A model generated the notes under the pieces. That model was not told the origin of the DNA. It did not search any database and worked only from the letters and a program-made list of their open reading frames with translations. Shown here piece by piece: positions 27,499 through 36,058 of a DNA stretch of 64,000 nt. The translations under genes were made by a program, and so were the position numbers. The DNA lies in contig JBJKRL010000147.1 of assembly GCA_046704745.1 (NCBI GenBank), forward strand, positions 1 to 64,000, in the 5' to 3' direction. Every line of letters starts with the position of its first letter. The stretch's first letter is position 1. The DNA is from CAWGGS01 sp046704745. Its GTDB lineage: Bacteria > Desulfobacterota > Desulfobulbia > Desulfobulbales > Desulfocapsaceae.

Positions 27499-28071
27499 AT
27501 CTTATGATGGTATCACAAATATAAGAGGTAGCCCGGATTTCTCACGTACCTTTTTTACCGATAGGTTATAAGCTAGAGGTCGATAATGAATATGGGTAAC
27601 GACCATATCCAAATACGAACTTGTAAATTATACTTATACGCTGAATCATTGCGGTTTTCAAGGCTGGATCGGCTGTATGAATGGACGATGTGAAATTGCT
27701 ATTTAGTTTCCATCCTGAAACGAGGGATTTCGGAGTCTTCGCTTACCTCTTCTAAATCTAGGCGCGGTGGTAAATTTAACCGGAGGCATATACTTAATAT
27801 TCCGAGGATTAAATTTGGCAACGCAACGACGAGTTAGGGGAAAAGCGCTGTTTTCGGATGGAAACTATTTACTTTTTTTCTGGTTGTATTACCATTTTTC
27901 CATACTGTTTCTTTATTGACTTGTGTCTTCTGTCCCAAAGCATGCCGATCAATGAAGAAGAGACGAGGAGGCAAAAAAGCTTACCCGTACTATGTCCGCA
28001 TGTGTTCAATATCACCCCAATCACCTGATTAAACATAATAAGTAATTAATTCATAAAAAGGAGAGATCTTT
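27499..28071. other. Intergenic region with MITE copy 2
   Basis: This region lies between the divergent sensor-kinase and secreted-protein genes. It holds the second foldback element (27704-27867) and one reversed copy of the recurring TGAGAAATCCGGG motif (27531-27545). Reading upstream of the sensor start in all frames shows no piece of a kinase N-lobe. An AAAGGAGAG ribosome site at about 28058-28066 serves the secreted-protein gene. No clear promoter hexamers are seen. Confidence 0.45.
27704..27867. mobile_element. MITE-like foldback element, copy 2
   Basis: A 164-bp copy of the element at 14261-14424 in the same orientation, ending in TA at both sides with the same 12-bp terminal inverted repeats and internal AAATTTAA/TTAAATTT hairpin. 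The seven changes are mostly C-to-T or A-to-G transitions. It lies about 205 bp upstream of the truncated-headed sensor kinase and about 205 bp upstream of the secreted-protein gene, so it may affect transcription of both. Confidence 0.8.
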
Positions 28072-28623
28072 ATGAACTGGAAACGATCATTAATTATCAC
28101 GGTCGGAACAATATCTTTATCCGTTGCGGGACTGGCGGGTCGGTCGTTTGCCGGGCCTCATCCGCGTGCCTTACCAATCCCGCAACCGGTTGCTGCTTCA
28201 CCAAGCGTATCAGTAAATATCGGCATTCCAGTGCCGCCTCCCATTTCTTATGCCTATCCACCGCAACTGGTTGTCGTACCACACACCAATATCTACTTCG
28301 TTCCCAACATCGGTGTCAATGTTCTCTTTTACGGAGGATATTGGTGGCGTTCTCATGATGGGTATTGGTATCGAGCACATTCATATAACGGCCCGTGGTA
28401 CCATATTCGGCGGGAAGGAGTCCCGCATGCCTTTTCCCGTCTGCCTCAAGGATACCGAAATACCTATTCGAGACAACCGCATATGAATTATCGGGATGTG
28501 CAACACAATTGGCAGAGATGGGAGAGGGAAAAATATTGGGATCGCAATCCTCAGGAACGAAGAGATTACCGAAGAGATGAGAGAAGAGACTACCGAAGAG
28601 ATGAGAGAAGAGACCGCTGGTGA
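28072..28623 (+). CDS. Secreted Tyr/Trp-rich basic protein with Arg-Asp repeats
   Basis: A 183-residue exported protein. A signal peptide (about 1-27) ends at RSFAG. A Pro/Val-rich section leads to a Tyr/Trp block, YGGYWWRSHDGYWYR (about 91-105) and NGPWYHIRR, a pattern common in small exported deltaproteobacterial proteins of unknown role. The C-terminus is strongly charged and ends in tandem 8-residue units RRDYRRDE, encoded by 24-bp DNA repeats. It has a good ribosome site and no obvious operon partners. A role at the cell surface or periplasm is inference; I do not know a function for this family. Confidence 0.75.
   Translation: MNWKRSLIITVGTISLSVAGLAGRSFAGPHPRALPIPQPVAASPSVSVNIGIPVPPPISYAYPPQLVVVPHTNIYFVPNIGVNVLFYGGYWWRSHDGYWYRAHSYNGPWYHIRREGVPHAFSRLPQGYRNTYSRQPHMNYRDVQHNWQRWEREKYWDRNPQERRDYRRDERRDYRRDERRDRW
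28558..28614 (+). repeat. 24-bp tandem repeat inside the secreted-protein gene
   Basis: Two full and one partial 24-bp units encode the RRDYRRDE octapeptide. The units differ at only one or two bases, which suggests recent slippage and possible length variation between strains. Confidence 0.75.
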
Positions 28624-28726
28624 TGAGAACAGCAAACTTTATGCAATAAACATCACGAGTTGAGCCTGCCGTTCTTAGATTTCCCCTAAAAGAAAGAGGT
28701 GGAGCGTTACCGGTTCCGAATAGTCA

Positions 28727-29482
28727 TTATTCAAGAAAACTCATAATGAAGGCGGTTTGGTATTCAATATACTTATCGAGGGTAAAACGTTTGGCAAAAT
28801 ACCAGCGTCTGAAGGCCCAAGTCTGACCTAACACTGAGATGTTATGGCCAACCAGGTCTGTTCTATCCTCGTCAAGACGATGTAACACTCCGCTTTCATT
28901 TAGTTTTCTTATTGCTTCAACAAAAAGGTTCGTTATCCTGATCTCAGTCTCCAAGACCTTTTCCTGCCATTTTTCCGGCAGAAAATGCGTTACTTGATAC
29001 ATAAGCAGGATATGATCGCTCATTCTGTTGCAAACATGGAAATATTCCCGGATAATCTCGGTCAAGGCCTCCCGCCCGTGGGAAGCTCTTGTCATGGCTT
29101 CTTTTATTCCTTCCTCGACCTCGGAATGAATGGCGATACAGACAAGGTAGAGGACATCGTCCTTGGATGAAACGTATTCATAGAGGGAACCAATAGACAG
29201 CCCTGTTTCTTTTGCCAATGCCCGGGTTGTGGTTTTGTGATATCCATACCTGATGAACAGGGAAACAGCGGCATCGACTATCTGCCTCCGCCGTTGTTTT
29301 ACCAGTTCCTGGTTCTTGATCTGCGTAGCAACCTCGCGGGCATTTCTCGCTTCAGCTTTCAATTCGGCAACTCCTGCAATAATCTTTTCATTTGTATAAA
29401 CGATTGAAGACAAATAAACGTTTTTCGTCTCTTTTTTTGGAAATTTCAACAGGTAAGAATATACAATTACGCAAAAGAACAC
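28727..29482 (-). CDS. TetR/AcrR family regulator, probably of fatty-acid oxidation
   Basis: A TetR repressor. Counting from the ATG at 29482 (251 residues), the HTH is about 65-115, with TTRALAKETGLSIGSLYEYVSSKDDVLYLV. The C-terminal ligand domain is all-helical and ends in IEYQTAFIMSFLE. The first 40 residues look atypical. A TTG at 29362, preceded by GCAGGAG at 8 nt, would give a more normal 211-residue protein beginning just before the basic helix. It follows the acyl-CoA ligase gene with a 240-bp gap, on the same strand. The three TGAGCGCTCA-type palindromes in the ligase/thiolase promoter region are the natural binding sites, with an acyl-CoA as likely inducer; this is inference. Confidence 0.88.
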   Translation of the reverse strand: MFFCVIVYSYLLKFPKKETKNVYLSSIVYTNEKIIAGVAELKAEARNAREVATQIKNQELVKQRRRQIVDAAVSLFIRYGYHKTTTRALAKETGLSIGSLYEYVSSKDDVLYLVCIAIHSEVEEGIKEAMTRASHGREALTEIIREYFHVCNRMSDHILLMYQVTHFLPEKWQEKVLETEIRITNLFVEAIRKLNESGVLHRLDEDRTDLVGHNISVLGQTWAFRRWYFAKRFTLDKYIEYQTAFIMSFLE

Positions 29483-29722
29483 TAGAAAAATTTCTTCCCA
29501 CCTTTGCTCGTTTATCTCTCCGGTTGAGGTTCTGTGAGATTAGAAAGAATTGAGAAATTTCGTTGCACAACAAAAGCAAGGGGTAGATAGTGGAAGATCC
29601 CGGCTATGTAAAAACTCCCCATGTCGGCTGCTTCACTTGGTTTCAACTATGGAGGTTTTAAATTTTGTAAGAGATACCGAGGGAGACGAAGTCGTTACGT
29701 CCCCCTCGCTGACTGCTGCTTG

Positions 29723-31519
29723 TTATTTTTTGGAACTCAGTTCGGGGTAATCCCAGTAGAAATATTCGTGCTCCTTGGCTCCTGCATTTTTATCCTTACG
29801 TTCTATTTCTAATTCGCGCAGTTCAATTCTTCTGATTTTGCCGCTGATGGTTTTCGGCACTTCCGGGATGAACTCGATAATCCTCGGAATTTTAAATTTT
29901 GCCAGGATTTCGATAGAATGTTTAAAAAGCTCCACTGCTAATTTTTCAGATGGCTCATACCCGGCTTTCAGGATAACATAGGCCTTAACCAACTGATGCC
30001 TCTTGGGATCCGGAACTCCGACAACTGCAGCTTCGGCAACAGAAGGGTGTTCTATCATCGCGCTTTCAACCTCAAAAGGTCCCACACGAAAATCCGACGA
30101 TTTAATTACATCGTCGGCCCGACCGACAAACCACCAGTACCCGTCGGCATCCATACTGGCGCGATCACCTGTATAATAATATTTTCCCCTGAACACGCTG
30201 GCCATCTTTTCAGGATTGCCGATGTACTCGGTAAAGAGACCAATGGACCGCCATTTATCGAGTTTGACCACGATATGGCCGGGTTCATCGGGAGTAGTGA
30301 TCTCATTGCCGTCATCATCCACCAAGGCCACATCATACATGAAGGATGGATGTCCGAAGGAACCGCTCCGCATTTTTCCCTTCATCCACGGAGGGTTACC
30401 AATCATTGCAGTTGACTCCGTCTGACCGTAAAAGTCACGGATTTCAGTTCCGGTCAACTTCTTCCATCGTGAAATAACCTCCGGGTTCAAAGGTTCGCCC
30501 GCCCCTATTGATTGACGAAGATTAGAGAGGTCGAATTTTGTCATATCGAGATTGATAAACATTCTCCAGGCAGTGGGTGGAGCACAGAAAGTGGTGATTT
30601 TATGCGTTGACAAGGCTTCCATATATTTTTCGCCGTCAAGAGCAGTGAAGAAAAACGCAGTTGCAGTTGCGCCCACATTGAGAGGGCCGAAAAAACTGCT
30701 CCAGGCCCATTTTGCCCAACCGGGAGCGCTCAGATTATGGTGGATGTCATCGGGTCTGATGCCGGCTATGACCGATGTGGAGAGATGTCCTACCGGATAA
30801 GAGACGGCCGTATGCCCGACCCGTTTGGGGAGTCCTGTGGTGCCTGAAGTAAAGAAACAGAACAGAAGGTCATTTTTCTTGGTCTTGGCTGCCGATGCTG
30901 TCTTTTCTTCCTTCTCCAATTCACTGTAGCTTATCCAGCCATCTTTTTTTCCTAAGACAATTTTGATTTTGGGATTCACACCCATATTGACGATGGCCTG
31001 ATCAATTAGATCGGTGTAAGCCTCACCGGCTACAATTGCATCCGGAGGATAGGTCTCGAACCTGAATTCCATTTCCCGCATGGTCATTGTCGTAGCCGTT
31101 GGGACTGCAACCAATCCACCCTTAATGCAGGCAAAACTGGCAAACCAGGTCTCGGGAACGATGGGGACAATCATGTACATATTATCCCCTTTATCTATTC
31201 CAGCCTTGCGCAGACGGTTCAGACACTGGTTTCCTCTAGCGGCAAACTCTTTATACGTATAGGTCTTGCTTTCCTTGGTTGCGATATCAGCCCAGATCAG
31301 AGCCTTCTTTTCAGCGTTCGCCTTAACATGCAGGCCCTCAAAAATCTCCTCGGCCCAGTTGAAATATTCAGGCAGTTCCATGAAATTGAGCTTATCGAAA
31401 AAGGCCTTGGCCGCTGCCCTTTTTTGCTCGTTATCTTCCATCATATTCACATCCATTACTTCCCTGTATAGCTTTTCCATACCCATATGAGGCTCCTCAC
31501 TGTTCATATTTGTCGGCAT
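29723..31519 (-). CDS. Acyl-CoA synthetase (AMP-forming), medium-chain/ACSM-like
   Basis: Activates a fatty or aryl acid with ATP and CoA via an acyl-adenylate. It has 598 residues. The ATP loop FFTSGTTGLPKRVGH lies near residues 225-240, YGQTEST near 365, TGDRASMDADGYWWFVGRADD around 455-475, and the catalytic lysine in PKTISGKIRR near 567. Overall it fits the acetyl-CoA-synthetase-like/ACSM group rather than FadD. It is transcribed away from the thiolase gene; their shared promoter region holds three TetR-type operators. It starts the fatty-acid degradation set; chain-length preference cannot be read from the sequence. Confidence 0.92.
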   Translation of the reverse strand: MPTNMNSEEPHMGMEKLYREVMDVNMMEDNEQKRAAAKAFFDKLNFMELPEYFNWAEEIFEGLHVKANAEKKALIWADIATKESKTYTYKEFAARGNQCLNRLRKAGIDKGDNMYMIVPIVPETWFASFACIKGGLVAVPTATTMTMREMEFRFETYPPDAIVAGEAYTDLIDQAIVNMGVNPKIKIVLGKKDGWISYSELEKEEKTASAAKTKKNDLLFCFFTSGTTGLPKRVGHTAVSYPVGHLSTSVIAGIRPDDIHHNLSAPGWAKWAWSSFFGPLNVGATATAFFFTALDGEKYMEALSTHKITTFCAPPTAWRMFINLDMTKFDLSNLRQSIGAGEPLNPEVISRWKKLTGTEIRDFYGQTESTAMIGNPPWMKGKMRSGSFGHPSFMYDVALVDDDGNEITTPDEPGHIVVKLDKWRSIGLFTEYIGNPEKMASVFRGKYYYTGDRASMDADGYWWFVGRADDVIKSSDFRVGPFEVESAMIEHPSVAEAAVVGVPDPKRHQLVKAYVILKAGYEPSEKLAVELFKHSIEILAKFKIPRIIEFIPEVPKTISGKIRRIELRELEIERKDKNAGAKEHEYFYWDYPELSSKK

Positions 31520-31657
31520 CGGAAAAATAGTCTCTTTCCGACGGTTCAGTGTTGCAACGTGACCTTTATTTTATTCCCTTACATTTCTAAAAGATTTCAC
31601 TAGGAATCATGCGCAAACAACCAGTTATAATTTTTCCCTGCTCATTCACGAAATTCT

Positions 31658-31675
31658 ACTGAGCGCTCGGTCGGT
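31658..31675. promoter_or_regulatory. TetR-type operator 1
   Basis: A palindromic core TGAGCGCTCG followed by GTCGGT, about 140 bp upstream of the acyl-CoA ligase start. It shares its core with the sites at 31868 and 31953; the combined consensus is ACCGAC, TGAGCGCTCA, GTCGGT. Confidence 0.7.
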
Positions 31676-31867
31676 TTTTTGATTAAATAACAATTTTTGA
31701 TGATTGTCAAAGAATATTTTTATCTAGAACAAGCCGGATAGCATTCAACAGTTGGTGTTTGCAGAATCATTTGAAAACCTCACAAAGTTGAACCATAATG
31801 ATTTAAGAGACCTCTCTAAAAAATGATTGACAAAACGCCCTTGGCAGTTAATGATCCTAAAAAGAGA

Positions 31868-31884
31868 TTGAGCGCTTGGTCGGC
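31868..31884. promoter_or_regulatory. TetR-type operator 2
   Basis: Core TGAGCGCTTG followed by GTCGGC, the weakest of the three palindromes. It lies between the other two. Confidence 0.6.
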
Positions 31885-31952
31885 AACACGCTCTTGAGAA
31901 AAAGATTGCTCAACCCATGGCAATAAAATGGATTATTCTTATTATGCCAGAT

Positions 31953-31973
31953 ACCGACTGAGCGCTCAGACGC
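31953..31973. promoter_or_regulatory. TetR-type operator 3
   Basis: The best site: ACCGAC, a perfect TGAGCGCTCA core (31959-31968), then GACGC. It lies about 115-130 bp upstream of the thiolase start at 32085. Confidence 0.7.
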
Positions 31974-32084
31974 ACACGGGTATGTCGCAATACAGGAATT
32001 TTAAAATATGCAGACGCGATGTCCGAAAGTTCCCTCTGTGTGGAGAACCGAAGGACAACGCATGTTTTTGAAATGAGGAATGTT

Positions 32085-33260
32085 ATGAGAAAAGCTGTAA
32101 TCGTCAGTGCAGTCCGAACTCCACTTGGAAGTTTCGGAGGAAGTCTTGCAACCATGGGAGCAACCGATCTAGGCGGTCACGCCATTAAAGCGGCCGTTAA
32201 CCGAGCAGGTTTAGAAGGAAAGGATATCGATGAATGTATCATGGGAATGGTTCTTCCCTGCGGCTACGGTCAGAATCCAGGCAAGCAGGCTACCGTCCGA
32301 GCCGGTCTTCCCCAGGATGTCGAGGCGATAACTGTCAATAAGGTCTGTGGCTCCTCTCTCAAGGCAGTGATGCTGGCAGCCCAGGCCGTCCAATGTGGAG
32401 ACGCCGAGGTGGTCGTTGCCGGCGGCATGGAAAATATGAGTATGGCACCCTACTACATCGAAAAGGCCAGGTGGGGCTTACGTATGGGCACCGGCAAAAT
32501 CGAAGATCATATGGTCCATGACGGCCTGTGGGATATCGTAAATGATTTTCATATGGGAATGTCCAATGAACTCTGCAGCGAGAAATGGAAAGTGACGCGG
32601 GAAGATCAGGACCGATTTGCCGAAGAGTCCTATAAAAGAGCCGTACGCGCCTCACGAGATGGCCTGTTCAAGGATGAAATCGCACCGCTTTTGATTCCTC
32701 AGAGAAAGGGAGATCCGCTCCTGTTTGATACCGACGAGTGCCCAAAAGAGACCAGTTTTGAAAACCTCTCAAGAATGCCGGGAGTGTTTAAAAAAGGCGG
32801 CGTCGGCACCGCTGGAAATGCCTCCAGCATCAGTGACGGTGCAGCAGCCGTTGTGGTTATGAGTGAGGAGAAGGCCAAAGAACTCGGCTGTCGTGTCATG
32901 GCTGCAATCGGAGCCCAGGCTTCATGCGCCATCGAGATGAAATACGTTCTGATGGCACCGATCTATGCAATACCCAAGGTCCTGAAAAAAGAGGGCATAT
33001 CGATTTCAGATATCGATCTCTTCGAGATCAACGAAGCTTTCAGCGGCACCTCGGTTGGAATTAATAAGGTACTGGGCCTTGACCCGGGTAAGGTCAATGT
33101 CAATGGCGGCAGTGTCGCTCTTGGACACCCTATCGGTGCCAGCGGCGCCAGAGTTCTGACCACCCTTCTTTACCAGATGCAACGACAGGGAGCAAAACGA
33201 GGGCTGGCCTCGCTCTGTCTTGGTGGAGGCGAAGCTGTTGCCTTGGTGGTCAACAGATAG
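32085..33260 (+). CDS. Acetyl-CoA acetyltransferase / beta-ketothiolase
   Basis: Cleaves 3-ketoacyl-CoA with CoA to acetyl-CoA, the last step of beta-oxidation; the reverse condensation is possible. From the ATG at 32085, preceded by GAGG at 6 nt, it is 391 residues. The nucleophilic cysteine is C88 in NKVCGSS. NEAFS (histidine/asparagine loop), GGSVALGHPIGASGAR and CLGGGEAVAL supply the other active-site residues. It is first in the plus-strand beta-oxidation series and is likely repressed by the TetR protein through the palindromes upstream. It is of biosynthetic/AtoB-like form; whether it takes long chains is unclear. Confidence 0.94.
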   Translation: MRKAVIVSAVRTPLGSFGGSLATMGATDLGGHAIKAAVNRAGLEGKDIDECIMGMVLPCGYGQNPGKQATVRAGLPQDVEAITVNKVCGSSLKAVMLAAQAVQCGDAEVVVAGGMENMSMAPYYIEKARWGLRMGTGKIEDHMVHDGLWDIVNDFHMGMSNELCSEKWKVTREDQDRFAEESYKRAVRASRDGLFKDEIAPLLIPQRKGDPLLFDTDECPKETSFENLSRMPGVFKKGGVGTAGNASSISDGAAAVVVMSEEKAKELGCRVMAAIGAQASCAIEMKYVLMAPIYAIPKVLKKEGISISDIDLFEINEAFSGTSVGINKVLGLDPGKVNVNGGSVALGHPIGASGARVLTTLLYQMQRQGAKRGLASLCLGGGEAVALVVNR

Positions 33261-33413
33261 TAAGCCGTCAGGATAAATAGGGTGTATCCAATTGTTTTAT
33301 GTGAAATATTTTAGCATAACAATCTAAAGATCTTATATTTTCTGTCTGATTTTTCAGTAATTCAGTATCATTGAATACCCCGGAACATAAAATGGGGTCG
33401 AGAGGGAGGATGC

Positions 33414-34271
33414 ATGAAGGTGACAACATTCGGAGTCATAGGTTCGGGACAAATGGGAAACGGTATCGCTCAGGTTGCAGCGGCAAGCGGCCTGCAGGTT
33501 CTGATGAGTGATATTAAAGAGGAGTTTTGCGCCAAAGGCATGGCAACGATTACCAAAAACCTCGACCGCAGCGTTGAAAAAGGCAAACTGCAACCCGGAG
33601 AACGTGATACCATCCTCGAGAAGATCAAGACAACCACCGACTTGCAGGATATGGCTGGCGCCGATTTCATCGTCGAGGCAGCCGTAGAAAGGGAAGACCT
33701 GAAATTCAAAGTGTTCAAGGATCTTGACGCCGTATGCCCGCCTGGGGTTATTCTATCAACCAACACCTCGTCAATTCCCATCGGCAGAATTGCGGCCCAG
33801 ACCAAGCGTCCCGACAAGGTCATCGGCATGCACTTTATGAATCCTGTTCCGGTGATGAAACTGGTTGAGGTAATAAAAGGACTGGCCACCTCGGAGGAGA
33901 CCTTTCAGATTACATGGGATCTTTGTCTCAAATTCGGCAAGACTCCGGCAGAGGCCAATGATTTTCCCGGGTTTATCGCAAATCGGATTTTGATGCCCAT
34001 GATTAATGAAGCTATTTTCTGTCTTTATCAAAGCGTAGGGCGGGCTGAAGATATCGACACCGTTATGAAGCTCGGCATGAATCACCCCATGGGGCCTCTG
34101 GCACTTGCCGATCTGATCGGACTTGACACCTGTCTTGCCATCATGGAGACGCTTTATGATGGGTTCAAGGATTCTAAATATCGGCCTTGCCCTCTTCTGA
34201 GAAAATATGTTGAAGCCGGCTGGCTCGGTAGAAAAACCGGACGAGGTTTTTACTCCTACCAGCTCGGATAG
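33414..34271 (+). CDS. hbd: 3-hydroxyacyl-CoA (3-hydroxybutyryl-CoA) dehydrogenase
   Basis: Oxidises 3-hydroxyacyl-CoA to 3-ketoacyl-CoA with NAD+. At 285 residues it has the normal single-domain Hbd/PaaH length. The Rossmann loop is GSGQMGNGIAQ (about 9-19), catalytic residues lie in HFMNPVPVMKLVE (His near 141) and the C-terminal domain has PGFIANRILMPMINEA and GMNHPMGPLALADLIGLD. A GGGAGG ribosome site lies 6 nt before the ATG. It is 153 bp after the thiolase gene and 27 bp before the M24 peptidase gene. Confidence 0.95.
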   Translation: MKVTTFGVIGSGQMGNGIAQVAAASGLQVLMSDIKEEFCAKGMATITKNLDRSVEKGKLQPGERDTILEKIKTTTDLQDMAGADFIVEAAVEREDLKFKVFKDLDAVCPPGVILSTNTSSIPIGRIAAQTKRPDKVIGMHFMNPVPVMKLVEVIKGLATSEETFQITWDLCLKFGKTPAEANDFPGFIANRILMPMINEAIFCLYQSVGRAEDIDTVMKLGMNHPMGPLALADLIGLDTCLAIMETLYDGFKDSKYRPCPLLRKYVEAGWLGRKTGRGFYSYQLG

Positions 34272-34298
34272 AACAGGGCTAAGCCAAAACTAAAAATC

Positions 34299-35519
34299 AT
34301 GACAATTGAGACATACACACAGGGAGCACCATACCAGGAAGTCAAGGCCAGAATTGAAAATCTGCAAGCATCAATGCGGAATAAGGGCATAGACGGTGTC
34401 CTGATCGCCCAGAAAACGGACATTTTCTATTTCGCAGCAACATCGCAGCAGGGCTGGTTATATATCCCAGAGTCCGGCCTGCCTCTGTTGATGATATTCA
34501 AAGATTTCGATCGAGCGATTATCGAATCACCTCTGGAGCGGATTCTTTCTCTGGCCAGCTCGAAAAAGATACCGGCTATTCTGCAAGATTACGGCTACGC
34601 CCTACCTGCTGTTCTTGGACTCGAACTCGATGTGTTACCGGCCAATCTCTATTTTCAATATGCCGAAATTTTCAAAGACAGCACCATCATCGATGTTTCC
34701 ACGGAAATTCGTCTGATACGAGCGATTAAGTCCTCATATGAACTGGAGTTCTTAAGAAAAGCGGCATTGCTCTCTGACGCTGTTGCAGCCAAGGTTCCGG
34801 AGTTGCTCGAGGCAGGGAAAGCAGAAGTAACTGTTGCCGGAGAGCTTGAGTCCTATGCCCGGAGTCTTGGCCATCAGGGGATTATCCGGATGCGGCTCTG
34901 GGGAAGCGAACTGTTCTACGGCCATTTGATGTCGGGGGCCTCAGCTGCAGTTCCGAGCTATCTGGCCTCCCCCACCGGCGGCAGGGGTGTAAGTCCGGCG
35001 ATCGGGCAGGGAGCAGGCTTCAGAAAGATCGGTAAAAACGAGCCGATCCTGGTCGATTATGCCTTTGCCTTTAAGGGCTATATCTCCGATCATGCCAGAA
35101 TATTTTCCATCGGTGCTCTTCCCGATGAGTTGCTGCAGGCCCACGAAGCCATGTTGACCATCCAGGAGAGAACGAAAAAACAGGCTTTGCCGGGAACCCC
35201 TTCCGGAGATATCTACGATTTGATGCAATCAATGGCTAAAAACATGGGATACGAGGACTCTTTTATGGGTGTCGGAGACAGGCGCATCAGGTTCACCGGA
35301 CACGGAGTGGGACTGGAATTGGATGAGTTTCCATTTCTTGCAAAAGGTCAGGCACTGCCATTGGCATCCGGCATGGTCATAGCGTTGGAACCTAAAGTCA
35401 TTCTACCAGGCAAGGGAGTCGTTGGGATCGAAAATACTATGTTGGTGACCGACAGCGGTCTGGAATCTTTATCCACCTTTGATGATCATATCCTGATCCT
35501 GCCTCACGACCAATTCTGA
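34299..35519 (+). CDS. M24-family metallopeptidase (Xaa-Pro aminopeptidase-like)
   Basis: A pita-bread metalloenzyme of 406 residues with an N-terminal creatinase-like domain (1-140). Metal ligands are all visible: Asp in LVDYAFAF, Asp in SDHARIF, His in GHGVGLELDEF, Glu in ALEPK and Glu in GIENTM. So it is likely an active dipeptidase or prolidase-type hydrolase. It lies inside the beta-oxidation cluster, 27 bp after hbd. M24 genes occur in such clusters in other Desulfobacterota, but the reason is not known. A decayed DUF6125-like gene follows directly. Confidence 0.88.
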   Translation: MTIETYTQGAPYQEVKARIENLQASMRNKGIDGVLIAQKTDIFYFAATSQQGWLYIPESGLPLLMIFKDFDRAIIESPLERILSLASSKKIPAILQDYGYALPAVLGLELDVLPANLYFQYAEIFKDSTIIDVSTEIRLIRAIKSSYELEFLRKAALLSDAVAAKVPELLEAGKAEVTVAGELESYARSLGHQGIIRMRLWGSELFYGHLMSGASAAVPSYLASPTGGRGVSPAIGQGAGFRKIGKNEPILVDYAFAFKGYISDHARIFSIGALPDELLQAHEAMLTIQERTKKQALPGTPSGDIYDLMQSMAKNMGYEDSFMGVGDRRIRFTGHGVGLELDEFPFLAKGQALPLASGMVIALEPKVILPGKGVVGIENTMLVTDSGLESLSTFDDHILILPHDQF

Positions 35520-35976
35520 TCCAAGAACTGGTCGACAAACACGGGGTGTGGATGCAAAGGGTTGAGTTTGCCAAGGGCATGAATGAGGAAAAACACTGCA
35601 ACGACTCCTTATGGTTTCGTTTTTCCCCTTACGAAGCCTCGTCGATCAAAAAGTCCATGGGACTTGCGGAGCATCCTGGACTTGACGGATTAAAAATGGC
35701 CTTGGGATTTCGGGTTGATACAGGTATAAATAGACAATCCCTTGTGGATGAACCGGCTGACAGTTTTATTTTCCGTATGGATGAAGCCGGGTCCCGGCAG
35801 CCGGGAAATGCAAAGCTCTGGCTGATGATCCTGCAGGTCAGGAGGACTGGCAAAATATACCTCTTTCACCCGGGCTGTTGATCCGCGGATTTTCACGACT
35901 CGCGTCGGTTGTCCTCCGGACGATTACCCAGATACGTGGTATCTGTAACAGGAAATTCGCCCTGCCCCGAGGACTT
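35520..35976 (+). pseudogene. Frameshifted DUF6125-like pseudogene
   Basis: No intact long frame exists, but three frames join into one protein of a family I recognise as DUF6125-like. Frame 1 (from about 35520; GTG at 35546) reads to FRMDE at 35785, including SLWFRFSPYEAS and GLDGLKMALGF. One lost base (GAA then GC instead of TGC) shifts to RVPAAGKCKALADD at 35788-35829. A second lost base shifts to CRSGGLAKYTSF, VDPRI and CPPDDYPDTWY, ending near 35942. A further one-base shift would continue WYC and then NRKFAL. The paired cysteines and CPPDxxPxxWY are the family hallmark. It is a decayed gene, or several sequencing errors in one spot. Confidence 0.65.
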
Positions 35977-36058
35977 TCTCGTTTAGCCCGATGGAAGAGT
36001 TGACAAAGAATAAAATTTATTTAAACGGATAGTTATAAAAGTGAATGGAGGAGAGTCC

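Larger units (their letters stand above)
31520..32084. promoter_or_regulatory. Divergent ligase/thiolase control region
   Basis: A 565-bp AT-rich region between the divergent acyl-CoA ligase and thiolase genes. Besides three operator-like palindromes (listed separately) I see no gene. A leader frame from 32019 is open into the thiolase but the family and the GAGG ribosome site point to the start at 32085. Confidence 0.6.

Noticed and set aside
27499..27703. Possible missing N-lobe of the sensor kinase in another frame
   Set aside because: All three minus-strand frames were read; none shows a glycine-rich loop or the conserved lysine segment, and all are closed by stops.
28558..28614. Short repeats considered as a CRISPR remnant
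   Set aside because: They are contiguous in-frame coding repeats with no spacers and no cas genes nearby.
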